Positions 42,929 to 51,873 of a stretch of DNA of 64,000 nucleotides are shown here, in pieces. Position numbers and translations under genes: made by a program. Origin of the DNA: Flavobacterium sp. CECT 9288 (GTDB lineage: Bacteria; Bacteroidota; Bacteroidia; Flavobacteriales; Flavobacteriaceae); NCBI RefSeq assembly GCF_918731615.1, contig NZ_OU957226.1:3535501-3599500 (forward strand). The letters are read 5' to 3'. How positions within the stretch are numbered: the first letter of the stretch is position 1; the number at the start of each line of letters is the position of its first letter. A model generated the notes under the pieces. That model was not told the DNA's origin and searched no databases. It saw nothing but the letters and a program-made list of their open reading frames with translations.

Positions 42929-43252
42929 ATGAAAAACAGAGTACAATTAATCGGAAGAGTAGGTCAAGATCCAGAAGTTAAAACACTTGAAGGAGGAAAA
43001 AAATTAGCCACCGTGAGTATCGCTACAAATGATGTATATTACAAAGAAAACGGAGACAAGGTAGAGCAAACAGAATGGCACCGAGTTACAGCTTGGGGTA
43101 AAACAGCTGATATTATTGAAAAATATGTAACAAAGGGAAGAGAAATAGGCGTAGAGGCTAAGTTATCTCATAGAACTTACGAGGATAAAAACGGTGAAAA
43201 GCGCTATATTACCGAAATAGTGGCTAGTGAAGTATTGCTTTTAGGGAAATAG
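42929..43252 (+). CDS. ssb: Single-stranded DNA-binding protein, short form
   Basis: A 107-residue OB-fold protein. Its start at 42929 is the family N-terminus MKNRVQLIGRVGQDPEVK; the longer frame adds unrelated residues. Core motifs include GGKKLATVSIATNDVYY and TEWHRVTAWGKTADI. The protein ends at VLLLGK, so it lacks the usual disordered linker and acidic DDDIPF-type tip of replicative SSB. It may be an accessory SSB. A CATCTTTG sequence near 42856 may be its -7. Confidence 0.9.
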   Translation: MKNRVQLIGRVGQDPEVKTLEGGKKLATVSIATNDVYYKENGDKVEQTEWHRVTAWGKTADIIEKYVTKGREIGVEAKLSHRTYEDKNGEKRYITEIVASEVLLLGK

Positions 43253-43273
43253 TATTCCTAACTTTTTAAAAGG

Positions 43274-43308
43274 CACGGATTTCTTAATTGAGGTCCGTGT
43301 TTTTTTTG
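43274..43308 (+). terminator. Terminator of ssb
   Basis: Stem CACGGA / TCCGTG with a 14-base loop (extended by G-T pairs), followed by eight or nine T, 22 bases past the stop codon. Confidence 0.75.
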
Positions 43309-43360
43309 TAATTAATAAATCATGAATCAGTTCTTATTGTTTTGAATTATTGGAAAACGT

Positions 43361-44260
43361 TTAAAAAATATCTTTTGCCACTCGATAGGTATTGGCGTGG
43401 GCTTCAATAATAGTTTTTATATCGGGAGAGTAGCCGCCACCCATAGAAACTTGCACCGGAATTTGGTATTTGGAACACAATTCAAAAACCAATTCATCTC
43501 GTTTTTTACAACCATTAAGGGTACAGCCTAATTTTCCTAGTTTATCTGTCGCCAAAATATCTACACCCGACAAATAAAATATGAAATCAGGTTTTTGCGT
43601 TTCTATCAATTGCGGAATTACAGTTGCTAGGGTTTGCAAGAACTCCGCATCGGTTGTATCATCGTCAAATGCAATGTCTAAATCTGACGTTTCTTTCTTG
43701 AACGGATAATTTGTCTTGCCATGTGTAGAAAACGTAAATACTTTTGAATTGTTTTGAAAAATCTCAGCAGTTCCGTTTCCCTGATGTACATCTAAATCAA
43801 TGATTAAAATCTTTTTTGCGAGTTTAGTGTCCAATAAAAACTGTGCAGCAATGGCTTGGTCGTTTAATAAACAAAATGCTTCGCCATGATCTGTGTAAGC
43901 GTGGTGCGTACCTCCTGCAATATTGAATGAGACTTTCGTGTCAAATGATTTTTGTGCTCCAAAAATAGTTCCTTGTGCAATGATAAGTTCGCGTTCTACA
44001 AGTTCTTTTGAAAGTGGAAAGCCAATTTTACGCACTGCTTTTGCATCTAATGTAAGATCTAGTAAATCTGTGACATATTCTTTTTGATGAATTGCTAAAA
44101 CCGGAGCTAAATCGCAAATTTCGGGTTTATAGAAGTCAGTTGGCAAAGCGGTTCCTTCATGCAACAATTGTTGCGGAAGCAGTTCGTATTTAAGCATGGG
44201 AAACCGATGCCCTTCTGGCAATAGATGCTGGTAAATAGGATGAAATGCTATTGGGAACAT
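43361..44260 (-). CDS. Histone deacetylase family protein (AcuC/HdaH-like)
   Basis: A 299-residue zinc deacetylase fold. Diagnostic segments are GGTHHAYTDHGEAFCLLND (as GGTHHAYTDHGEAF; the active-site histidine pair) and IDLDVHQGNGTAEIF (zinc aspartate and histidine), plus YLSGVDILATDKLGKLG and SMGGGYS. Substrates in bacteria include acetylated polyamines or proteins; the precise one is unknown. It is separated by 49 bases from the CAT-like gene on the same strand and probably co-transcribed with it. Confidence 0.9.
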   Translation of the reverse strand: MFPIAFHPIYQHLLPEGHRFPMLKYELLPQQLLHEGTALPTDFYKPEICDLAPVLAIHQKEYVTDLLDLTLDAKAVRKIGFPLSKELVERELIIAQGTIFGAQKSFDTKVSFNIAGGTHHAYTDHGEAFCLLNDQAIAAQFLLDTKLAKKILIIDLDVHQGNGTAEIFQNNSKVFTFSTHGKTNYPFKKETSDLDIAFDDDTTDAEFLQTLATVIPQLIETQKPDFIFYLSGVDILATDKLGKLGCTLNGCKKRDELVFELCSKYQIPVQVSMGGGYSPDIKTIIEAHANTYRVAKDIF

Positions 44261-44309
44261 GGCGGAAAATGACTTTTAGTTACATGTATTAAACTCAAGC
44301 GATGCTTAG

Positions 44310-44993
44310 TTATTGGTTCATCAATTCTTGAAAGTAATCCACAAATTGGCCTAGGTGTAAGCCGTCGATTAATCCGTGGTGAACGTGTATGGACATGGGC
44401 ATGGTTTTTTTTCCACTGCTATCAATTGTCATTTTTCCAAAAGAGATTTTTGGACAACTGTCAGGAAAACTAAAACTTCTTGCATGTGATAAAGAAGTAA
44501 AATCCAACCAAGGAATCGCCGAGAAATGGATGACATTATCATCATTAAAAGTTCGGGTAAAAAGTCCTGTGGTGGTTTGTATACGTTCAGTTTCTGTGGC
44601 GGTATTGGTTTCAAAAACAGCATAATTTGGGTCGAATTCAATCAAAGAAAAGCCAAAAGTCCCGTCTTCTCTTCCTATCGTTGCTGATGCATTGATGTGA
44701 TTGTGTATTACAACGGTTTCCCCGTCAATGCGATATCTGAAAGGTTCTATGGCATTTACAGCCAAAAGTGTTTTGTGAAGGTAGTAGCTAAAAAAGGAAG
44801 TGTTTAGCGTTTTAGCTTTGGCGTAAGCCAGTGAACAATCAATTTGTACAGTTGCTCCAAAAAAAGGCTCTTCAAATTGTTTAAAGAATTGAAAATGTTC
44901 TTTACGCGACCAATTATCGATATCTAATAGTTGTTTCAAAGGGGATGGAATTAATTTTTTTTCAAAAGTATTGCTAATTTTTAATTCAGCCAT
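44310..44993 (-). CDS. Chloramphenicol acetyltransferase-like protein
   Basis: A 227-residue CAT-fold protein. The catalytic motif HVHHGLIDGLHLGQFVDYFQ (HHxxxDG) lies at the C-terminus, and the N-terminus has NWSRKEHFQFFKQFEEPFF, typical of the family. Chromosomal flavobacterial CAT-like proteins do not always confer resistance, so the acceptor is not certain. It heads a two-gene unit with the deacetylase-like gene. Confidence 0.85.
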   Translation of the reverse strand: MAELKISNTFEKKLIPSPLKQLLDIDNWSRKEHFQFFKQFEEPFFGATVQIDCSLAYAKAKTLNTSFFSYYLHKTLLAVNAIEPFRYRIDGETVVIHNHINASATIGREDGTFGFSLIEFDPNYAVFETNTATETERIQTTTGLFTRTFNDDNVIHFSAIPWLDFTSLSHARSFSFPDSCPKISFGKMTIDSSGKKTMPMSIHVHHGLIDGLHLGQFVDYFQELMNQ

Positions 44994-45026
44994 GCACTTC
45001 TAATTTCTTTGATTGTTAAATATAAA

Positions 45027-45059
45027 AAAAGCCCTAAAAGAATTTCCTTTAGGGCTTTT
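45027..45059 (-). terminator. Terminator of the OmpA-family gene
   Basis: A 12-base stem AAAAGCCCTAAA / TTTAGGGCTTTT with a 9-base loop, flanked by A-runs that give a T-run on the minus strand, 21 bases after the stop. Confidence 0.85.
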
Positions 45060-45079
45060 AAGCAATTATAAGTGGAGAA

Positions 45080-46336
45080 TTATTTTACTCTGAAAGTAAC
45101 TCTTCTTACTAATTTTCTAGCTGCATCTGAATCTTTTGCTACTGAAGCATCTTCACCAGCTGCAACAACGTTCAATCTTGAAGCATCAACATTAGCTTTA
45201 ACTAAAACGTCTTTTACGCTGTTAGCTCTTGCTGTAGATAATTTATCATTGTACTCAGATCTTCCTAACTCGTCAGCATGACCAATAATGTCAACTGATG
45301 CAGATGGGTTGTTTCTTAAGTAAGTTAAGATAAAATCAATTCCTTCAGTAGAAACGTTTGTTGGAGTAGATTTGTTATAATCAAAATAAGTACTTACGTA
45401 ACCTTCGTTGATTAAGTTTTTGATTAATGTACTGTTGTTTACGATAGCTGATTTATCAGTGTTGTTTCCGTAAGTTTTCAATAAATAGCTTTCTAATTCG
45501 TCAGGAACGTTGTTGTTGTTCAAGTCAATAGATTTACCTTTAGTATCAACCATTACACCACCAATAGTGTTAGGCTCTTGATCTAAATAATCAGCAACAC
45601 CATCTTTATCTGTATCTAACATAGAAGTTTCGATATCAGCAATTTTTTGCTTTAATTTGTCAATTTCGCTGTTGTTATCAAGTACCCAGTCAGCATGTTT
45701 TTCATTTTTACCTAAGTAAACTGTTAAACCTACAGTACCGTTAAACATCAATCCAGAGAATCCTCTTGCGTTTGAAGTTGAAGAAGCATCAAAAGTTGCA
45801 TCTTGTGCAGCATTAAGGATCGTTGTGAAATCACCTGTAAGAGCAATTCTGTTAGATAATTTAATTTGACCTGTAATACCTGCCATAAAATTACCCATTC
45901 TGTCTTTTAAAGCAGAATTTTGATCTTCTAATTGAGCTAAACCAAAACCAGCATGACCTAATAAACCTATTGTATTAGTCCAAGTTTCAAAGCTCATAAT
46001 TCTACCTAAGTTTGCTACTGCTTGAAGGTTTGCTCTGTAATATTTTGTATCAAAATTAGCAGAGTTGCTTTTTCCTTCAAAACTGTTGTATCCAAAATCA
46101 GCTTTCAAACCAAATTTATTGTTAAACATGTAACGTACACCTAGATCTGCAACATAAGGGCTTGGAGTTGAAGTAAAGTAACCTGATCCTAATGGTCTTT
46201 GTGGTTTGTTAACACCACCAGCTAATTCAATAGACCATTTGTTGTAATCTGTATTTTTTACTTCTTTAGTTTCAGTTTGAGCATTTACAGAAGAAACTGC
46301 ACCTGCAAAAACTAATGCAAACATTAAATTTTTCAT
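45080..46336 (-). CDS. OmpA-family outer-membrane protein
   Basis: A 418-residue porin-like protein with signal peptide (MKNLMFALVFAGAVSSVNAQ), an eight-stranded beta-barrel domain (about residues 30-215), a coiled-coil linker, a calcium-type TSP3 segment (DTDKDGVADYLDQEPNT) and a C-terminal OmpA peptidoglycan-binding domain (IIGHADELGRSEYNDKLSTARA, in parts GHADELGRSEYN and DKLSTARA). It is likely an abundant surface protein. A monocistronic gene with its own terminator. Confidence 0.9.
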   Translation of the reverse strand: MKNLMFALVFAGAVSSVNAQTETKEVKNTDYNKWSIELAGGVNKPQRPLGSGYFTSTPSPYVADLGVRYMFNNKFGLKADFGYNSFEGKSNSANFDTKYYRANLQAVANLGRIMSFETWTNTIGLLGHAGFGLAQLEDQNSALKDRMGNFMAGITGQIKLSNRIALTGDFTTILNAAQDATFDASSTSNARGFSGLMFNGTVGLTVYLGKNEKHADWVLDNNSEIDKLKQKIADIETSMLDTDKDGVADYLDQEPNTIGGVMVDTKGKSIDLNNNNVPDELESYLLKTYGNNTDKSAIVNNSTLIKNLINEGYVSTYFDYNKSTPTNVSTEGIDFILTYLRNNPSASVDIIGHADELGRSEYNDKLSTARANSVKDVLVKANVDASRLNVVAAGEDASVAKDSDAARKLVRRVTFRVK

Positions 46337-46361
46337 TATTTTATGATTTTTAAATTCTTTG

Positions 46362-46369
46362 CAAATTTA
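46362..46369 (-). promoter_or_regulatory. Candidate -7 element of the OmpA-family gene
   Basis: TAAATTTG on the minus strand, 26 bases before the start codon, matches TAnnTTTG; a -33 TTG at normal spacing is not clear. Confidence 0.4.
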
Positions 46370-46568
46370 CAACATATATTTAAATGAGAAATTTCAATCA
46401 GTTAATTATACAATATTTACTTTTAATTCTATAAATTGCGGAGTATATTGAGAAATCAGCAAAAATTTAGCTTTAAAAATTTAGCATGTTTTTTTATTTA
46501 ACTCCAAAAAAAGGAATCAATAAGCTAAAACAAAGGGATGTTAATTTAAAATATGGATATTTTAACAC

Positions 46569-47258
46569 TTACAAAGCTATGAATTCTAAGATGTCGGTAA
46601 GTTTTTCAATGGTTTTAAAGTTTTCATGCTCTACTTTGTGATCAATTTTTTCATGTGCCCAAGTGGTGTGAAATGGGATATGAACGGCGTATCCGCCTAT
46701 GGCTAAAACAGGAAGAACATCGGATTTCAATGAATTGCCTATCATGAAAAATTCAGAGGGTTGAATTTCTAATCGTTTAATCAAGTCTGTATAATCAATC
46801 TCCTGCTTGTCTGACATCACTTCAATATGATGAAAATAATGACCTAAACCTGAATTGTGTAATTTTCTACGCTGGTCTAATAAATCACCTTTGGTGGCCA
46901 CCACCAGTTTGTATTTTCCGTGTAACGCTTGTAGGGTTTCTTGAACACCATCTAGTAAAACAATAGGTTTTTCTAAAAGTTCTTTGCCGTACTGAATGAT
47001 TTTTTCAATAATTTCAATAGGAATCGTGTTGTTCGAAATTGTCATTGCAGCCTCAATCATGGATAATATGTACCCTTTTATTCCGTAGCCGTATAATTTT
47101 AAATTGGCAATTTCTACCTTAAATAATTCCTGCGACAATCCTTGATGTGACAAATAATCACTCATGAGTGCACAAAATTTCTCTTCGGTTTCTAGAAAAT
47201 AGGTTTCGTTGATGAATAAGGTGTCATCAGCGTCGAAGGCAATTACTTTTAGAGCCAT
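46569..47258 (-). CDS. HAD-family hydrolase
   Basis: A 229-residue phosphatase-type HAD protein. Motif I FDADDTLF is at residues 8-15, motif II is in VVATKGD, and motif IV in MIGNSLKSDVLPV. A helical cap lies between. It looks like a YjjG/phosphoglycolate-phosphatase-like enzyme with unknown substrate. It lies downstream of a strong hairpin on the same strand as the ATP-grasp fusion gene. Confidence 0.88.
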   Translation of the reverse strand: MALKVIAFDADDTLFINETYFLETEEKFCALMSDYLSHQGLSQELFKVEIANLKLYGYGIKGYILSMIEAAMTISNNTIPIEIIEKIIQYGKELLEKPIVLLDGVQETLQALHGKYKLVVATKGDLLDQRRKLHNSGLGHYFHHIEVMSDKQEIDYTDLIKRLEIQPSEFFMIGNSLKSDVLPVLAIGGYAVHIPFHTTWAHEKIDHKVEHENFKTIEKLTDILEFIAL

Positions 47259-47292
47259 TGAATTTATTTGATTTTGTTATGATTTATTATGA

Positions 47293-47339
47293 ATTTTCCT
47301 TGTAGAGACGCTACTATGTGGCGTCTCTACAAGGAAAAT
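47293..47339. repeat. Long perfect hairpin (palindromic repeat)
   Basis: A 19-base perfect stem (ATTTTCCTTGTAGAGACGC / inverse) with a 9-base loop, between the HAD and ATP-grasp genes. No T-run follows closely on the minus strand. Its core GTAGAGACGC...GCGTCTCTAC is a form I recognise as a dispersed intergenic palindrome in flavobacteria. Confidence 0.6.
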
Positions 47340-47364
47340 AGAATTTAAACAGTTTGTAATACAT

Positions 47365-49353
47365 TTAAACATAATGCTCGACTAATGAACTTATGGAATC
47401 TTTCACAGAATATTTTGGAATCCAATTAAAATTTTTATAAAATTCTTGACAATTCATTCCAAAATTTACTGCATTCCCTTCGTCGTTTATTTCAATTTTT
47501 GACTTGGTTAAACCTTTTTTCTCGGAAACAAAATCAACAATTAAATTTGTTAAATCAAGTAATTTTATTGGAGAAGATGAGCCTAAATTATAAACGGGTT
47601 TCCAATTTTGACTTGAAGCGTTTAATATTGTAATGATTCCGTCAATAGCATCTCTTATATCTAATATTTCAACAATTTGTTTGCCCCCACAGTTTATTAC
47701 AATTTTGTCCGATTTTAAAGCTTTTAAAACTAAATTCACGCTGACTCCAATATTTAATAAACCTTTAGCTCCCCCAGTCAGTGTGCCCAGCCTAATAGAA
47801 GTGTGATTAATATGTTTATATTGATTTGCTATTTCTGAGAGTAATAATTCAGAGGCATATTTTGCCATACCATACGTGGTATTTGGACCTGTTTTTGAAG
47901 TTTCGGACCAAGGCGGTAATTCGATTTGCCCATAAACACTTTGAGAAGAAATATTAATAATATTTGGGATTTGATTTTCAACTGCTTTTTTAAATAAATC
48001 GGAAGTAAAAGCTAAGCTTTCAGCGATTTCTGAAGGTGATAAATGGGGTCTTGCAAAACCTGCATGAACAAGTATGTCAACATTACCCATATTAAACTTT
48101 CCGTTGTTTAAATCTAAGTTGTCAAAACAAACTACGTTTTCAGGCAATATTTCTTTTGCCTTTTTTTTGTCCCTGACCAACACCCATATTTCGAAAGTAT
48201 CATTATTTTCAATTAATTTAGCGATTAAATTCCGTCCTAAATAACCTGTGGCACCTGTAAGTAAAACAATTTTATTTTTTTTAAGTGAATTGTCATTTTG
48301 ATTGTTTTTAAGTAATTTGTCTCTATTAACTGCTTTGTCAGCAACTTGCCTAAGTCCGAATTTATTTAAATTCACAAACAAACTATTTCTACAGAAATCA
48401 ATTTTTAACCATTCTTTAATGCATATTTCAACTTCATTAAATCCCATAGAAGCTCTTACTCCAGTAATGCCTGTAAATCGGGTGTTAATTTCAAATAATT
48501 TCAACCCATTGTCAGTCAAACGCCCTTGAAAATTTATAGGTCCTTTTAACCCCATAGATTTTAAAAAAGGTAATAATTTAGATATTTCACATTCTATATA
48601 TTCATTTTTTAAAGGCAATATTTCAATTGGAATTCCATTTTTGAGCTTGTTCTGCGAAATCATACTGCCTATAAAATCGCCTTGATAGTCTGTTACAATT
48701 TGAATAGAAATTTCCGAAACTTGTTCATTACAATTTTGCTTTAATTTTAATGCGTATCTTTTTCTTTCAAGATCATCATTATGTGGCAAAGCTATTTCCT
48801 GAATTACAGAAGTATCATTGAGATCTTCAATTTCCGCTAGATTATTTATGATTTGAACGCCTCTTGAACCTGAACCAAATCTTGGCTTAGCAATAACAGG
48901 GAAATTGATTTTCTTGTCGTTATAAGATTTTATAAAAGTTTCTTTTGAAAAACTTTTTACAAATATTGGAGCAATTTCATTTAATTCCTCGGTCATTTTA
49001 TATTTGTCTTGACAAAATTTAATTAGATTGTATTCTGCTACAATTACTTTTATATTTGCATTATGAAACTTAGTTATGTTTTTTGAAAATATCAAAATTT
49101 CATCATCTGCTCCTGGTATTATTAAATCTATAAAATGATTTTTACACAATTTAATCAGTTGATCAATATATCCATCATCATTAACATCAAGAGTTTGAAT
49201 AAAAAAGTCGCAATCAAATAAGCCATAAGCTAATGTGTTATTCCCAAAACCAAATGTTTTTATTGGCAAATATGATAGTTTACATGAATTGATTACTGAT
49301 TGTCCCACTCCAGTGCCAATACATGTTATACCAATATTAAATGATTTTGTCAT
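47365..49353 (-). CDS. ATP-grasp / NAD-dependent epimerase fusion protein
   Basis: A 662-residue two-domain protein. Residues 1-330 form an ATP-grasp carboxylate ligase of the carbamoyl-phosphate synthase type (DLIIPGADDEILIFS, CQDKYKMTEELNE, PVIAKPRFGSGSRG, FEINTRFTG). After a linker rich in Lys and Asn (about 345-362), residues 365-660 form an SDR epimerase with LLTGATGYLGRNLIAKL, the catalytic TTYGMAKY (YxxxK) and VEILDIRDAIDG. Such proteins probably modify surface sugars or lipids with an amide-linked group. It sits between metG and the HAD gene and is more AT-rich than metG. Confidence 0.82.
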   Translation of the reverse strand: MTKSFNIGITCIGTGVGQSVINSCKLSYLPIKTFGFGNNTLAYGLFDCDFFIQTLDVNDDGYIDQLIKLCKNHFIDLIIPGADDEILIFSKNITKFHNANIKVIVAEYNLIKFCQDKYKMTEELNEIAPIFVKSFSKETFIKSYNDKKINFPVIAKPRFGSGSRGVQIINNLAEIEDLNDTSVIQEIALPHNDDLERKRYALKLKQNCNEQVSEISIQIVTDYQGDFIGSMISQNKLKNGIPIEILPLKNEYIECEISKLLPFLKSMGLKGPINFQGRLTDNGLKLFEINTRFTGITGVRASMGFNEVEICIKEWLKIDFCRNSLFVNLNKFGLRQVADKAVNRDKLLKNNQNDNSLKKNKIVLLTGATGYLGRNLIAKLIENNDTFEIWVLVRDKKKAKEILPENVVCFDNLDLNNGKFNMGNVDILVHAGFARPHLSPSEIAESLAFTSDLFKKAVENQIPNIINISSQSVYGQIELPPWSETSKTGPNTTYGMAKYASELLLSEIANQYKHINHTSIRLGTLTGGAKGLLNIGVSVNLVLKALKSDKIVINCGGKQIVEILDIRDAIDGIITILNASSQNWKPVYNLGSSSPIKLLDLTNLIVDFVSEKKGLTKSKIEINDEGNAVNFGMNCQEFYKNFNWIPKYSVKDSISSLVEHYV

Positions 49354-49363
49354 ATTGCAATTT

Positions 49364-51421
49364 CTAATTTATCCCTTCCCCATTCGCCACACCATCCGTA
49401 TCTGGATTTACAAACACTAGTTTTCCTTCGGTATTTGTAGTCATTAAAATCATACCTTGACTTTCTACGCCACGTAAGTTTCTTGGTGCCAAATTCACTA
49501 AAACAGTTACGCGTTTCCCAATGATATCCTCTGGTTTGAAACTTTCGGCAATTCCCGAAACTATCGTTCGAATATCAATTCCAGTATCTACCTTTAAAAT
49601 TAAAAGTTTGTTGGCTTTTGGCATTTTTTCAGCCTCTAAAATGGTTCCTGTACGGATATCCATTTTGGCGAAATCCTCAAATTGAATAAGCTCTTTTTGT
49701 GGTTCAGCTACTTTATTCTCGGCTTTGTTAGCGGTTTTGGTTGCTTCTAATTTATCGATTTGTTTTTGGATTTCTTCGTCTTCAATTTTAGAGAAAAGTA
49801 ATTCGGCTTGACCAATTTGGTGACCAGCGGGTAATAAATTCCAATCTTCAAATTCCAAATTCCAATTGTTGATGTTGATATTCAACATTCTTGACAATTT
49901 TACAGAAGTAAAAGGCAAGAACGGCTCACAAAGCGAACTCAAAACTGCAGCAATTTGCAAAGCAACATACATTTGAGTTTTTGTACGTTCTTCATCAGTT
50001 TTAATCATCTTCCAAGGCTCTTCATCGGCCAAATATTTATTTCCGAGTCTTGCTACATTCATCATTTCACCAAGTGCTTCTCTAAATCTATATCTTTCGA
50101 TAGAACTTGAAATTACTGATGGATAGGCTTTCAATTCAGCCAAAGTTTGTTCGTCTAACTCAGAAAATTCGTTAGGAGTAGGGACAATTCCGTCGTAATA
50201 TTTATTGGTTAAAACCACCACACGATTGATGAAATTTCCAAAAATCGCTACCAGTTCATTGTTGTTTCTAGCTTGAAAGTCTTTCCAAGTAAAATCATTA
50301 TCCTTCGTTTCTGGAGCATTTGATGTTAAGGCATAACGCAATACATCTTGCTGATTTGGGAATTCTTCTAAATATTCGTGCAACCAAACCGCCCAATTTT
50401 TTGACGTAGATAATTTATTGCCCTCTAAGTTCAAGAACTCATTTGCAGGAACATTGTCCGGTAAGATATAACTTCCCTCGGCTTTTAGCATTGCCGGGAA
50501 AATCACGCAATGAAATACAATATTGTCTTTCCCAATAAAGTGAACCAGTTTTGTGTCTTGATCTTTCCAGTACGGTTCCCAATCTTTTCCTTCGCGCAAA
50601 GCCCATTCTTTGGTAGCTGATATGTATCCAATAGGAGCATCAAACCATACGTATAATTTTTTGCCTTCGGCACCTTCAACAGGAACATCAATTCCCCAAT
50701 CTAGGTCACGCGTTACGGCACGAGGCTCTAATCCACCGTCAATCCATGACTTTACTTGTCCGTAAACATTCGGTTTCCAGTCACTTTTATGTCCTACCAG
50801 AATCCATTCTTTCAAGAAATCTTCGTAACGGTCTAGAGGTAAAAACCAGTGTTTTGTAGATTTCATGATGGGAGTCTCTCCCGTAATGGTTGATTTTGGA
50901 TTAATCAAATCGGTAGCATTCAGCGTAGATCCACATTTTTCGCATTGGTCGCCGTATGCTTCTTCGTTGCCACATTTTGGGCAAGTTCCCATTACAAAAC
51001 GATCTGCTAAAAACTGATCTGCTTTAGCATCATACAATTGTTCGGTTACTTCTTCAATAAAATCGCCTTGTTCATACAGTTTTTTGAAAAATTCCGAAGC
51101 CGTGTCATGATGAATTTTAGCCGAAGTTCTTGAATAATTATCAAATGAAATTCCAAAATCAGAGAACGATTTACGGATAATACCATCGTATTTATCAATT
51201 ACTTGCTGAGGCGTAATGCCTTCTTTTTTGGCTTTCATAGAGATAGCCACACCGTGTTCATCGCTTCCGCAAACAAACAAAACGTCTCTTCCTTGCAATC
51301 TTAAATATCTTGAATATATGTCTGACGGTACGTAAACACCCGCCAAATGGCCAATGTGGATGGGTCCGTTTGTATAAGGCAATGCCGCTGTAATCGTATA
51401 TCTTTTTGGATTCTGTATCAT
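49364..51421 (-). CDS. metG: Methionine-tRNA ligase
   Basis: A 685-residue class I synthetase. The HIGH-type motif is [13 protein letters not shown] (residues 16-28), a zinc knuckle [18 protein letters not shown] follows, and the KMSKS loop is [10 protein letters not shown]-terminal tRNA-binding EMAP-like domain (about residues 575-685, [22 protein letters not shown] in parts) completes a bacterial dimeric form. It is a core gene. Confidence 0.97.
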   Translation of the reverse strand: MIQNPKRYTITAALPYTNGPIHIGHLAGVYVPSDIYSRYLRLQGRDVLFVCGSDEHGVAISMKAKKEGITPQQVIDKYDGIIRKSFSDFGISFDNYSRTSAKIHHDTASEFFKKLYEQGDFIEEVTEQLYDAKADQFLADRFVMGTCPKCGNEEAYGDQCEKCGSTLNATDLINPKSTITGETPIMKSTKHWFLPLDRYEDFLKEWILVGHKSDWKPNVYGQVKSWIDGGLEPRAVTRDLDWGIDVPVEGAEGKKLYVWFDAPIGYISATKEWALREGKDWEPYWKDQDTKLVHFIGKDNIVFHCVIFPAMLKAEGSYILPDNVPANEFLNLEGNKLSTSKNWAVWLHEYLEEFPNQQDVLRYALTSNAPETKDNDFTWKDFQARNNNELVAIFGNFINRVVVLTNKYYDGIVPTPNEFSELDEQTLAELKAYPSVISSSIERYRFREALGEMMNVARLGNKYLADEEPWKMIKTDEERTKTQMYVALQIAAVLSSLCEPFLPFTSVKLSRMLNININNWNLEFEDWNLLPAGHQIGQAELLFSKIEDEEIQKQIDKLEATKTANKAENKVAEPQKELIQFEDFAKMDIRTGTILEAEKMPKANKLLILKVDTGIDIRTIVSGIAESFKPEDIIGKRVTVLVNLAPRNLRGVESQGMILMTTNTEGKLVFVNPDTDGVANGEGIN

Positions 51422-51557
51422 GTGTTGCTAATATTATTTTTTTATTTGTCACATGTAATTCGCATAGCATGAAGGGCTGAATGACCCATTTTATACTACG
51501 CTCATTTCATGATTCCATTTTATGGAGGTGCAAAAATAAGCAATAGAATTTTATTTG

Positions 51558-51660
51558 AAGCTATTTAGCTTTGCTGAATCTGCGATGTCCCACTATCCGT
51601 TGCAATCTTTCCATTTTTTCTTTAAAAATGGAAAGGATTTTCACTGCTAATGGGGCTAGG
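51558..51660 (-). repeat. Dispersed flanked-hairpin repeat, copy 5
   Basis: On the minus strand: CTAGCCCCATTAGCAGTGAA, AATCCTTTCCATTTTT, a short spacer, AAAAATGGAAAGATTGCAAC, GGATAGTGGGA, and GCTAAATAGC. It sits in the 419-base gap between metG and the DinB-like gene. The gap shows no other feature beyond a likely metG promoter region. Confidence 0.6.
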
Positions 51661-51873
51661 GAAGTAGGTGCTTCAAGCCTATTTGTGCTAATGAAGTGAC
51701 ATGGAATTTCTAAATTGTTAATTGTTTGATGTGGTTTTGTAAATACTATATTGGTTTTCAGAATAACAGACAAGTTTGTTTTTTTTTGTAAGAAAAGAGT
51801 ATATTTGAAATTTGAAAAAAACCACCAAAATTTTAAATAGATGAATCACCATAACGACTCAATGAATCGAAGT

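Noticed and set aside
44310..44993. Acquired chloramphenicol resistance gene on a mobile element
   Set aside because: The CAT-like gene is in an ordinary chromosomal setting with no mobile elements, and the family includes non-resistance members.
51561..51773. Frame of 70 codons upstream of the DinB-like gene
   Set aside because: It reads through the dispersed repeat, and the encoded peptide has no family resemblance.
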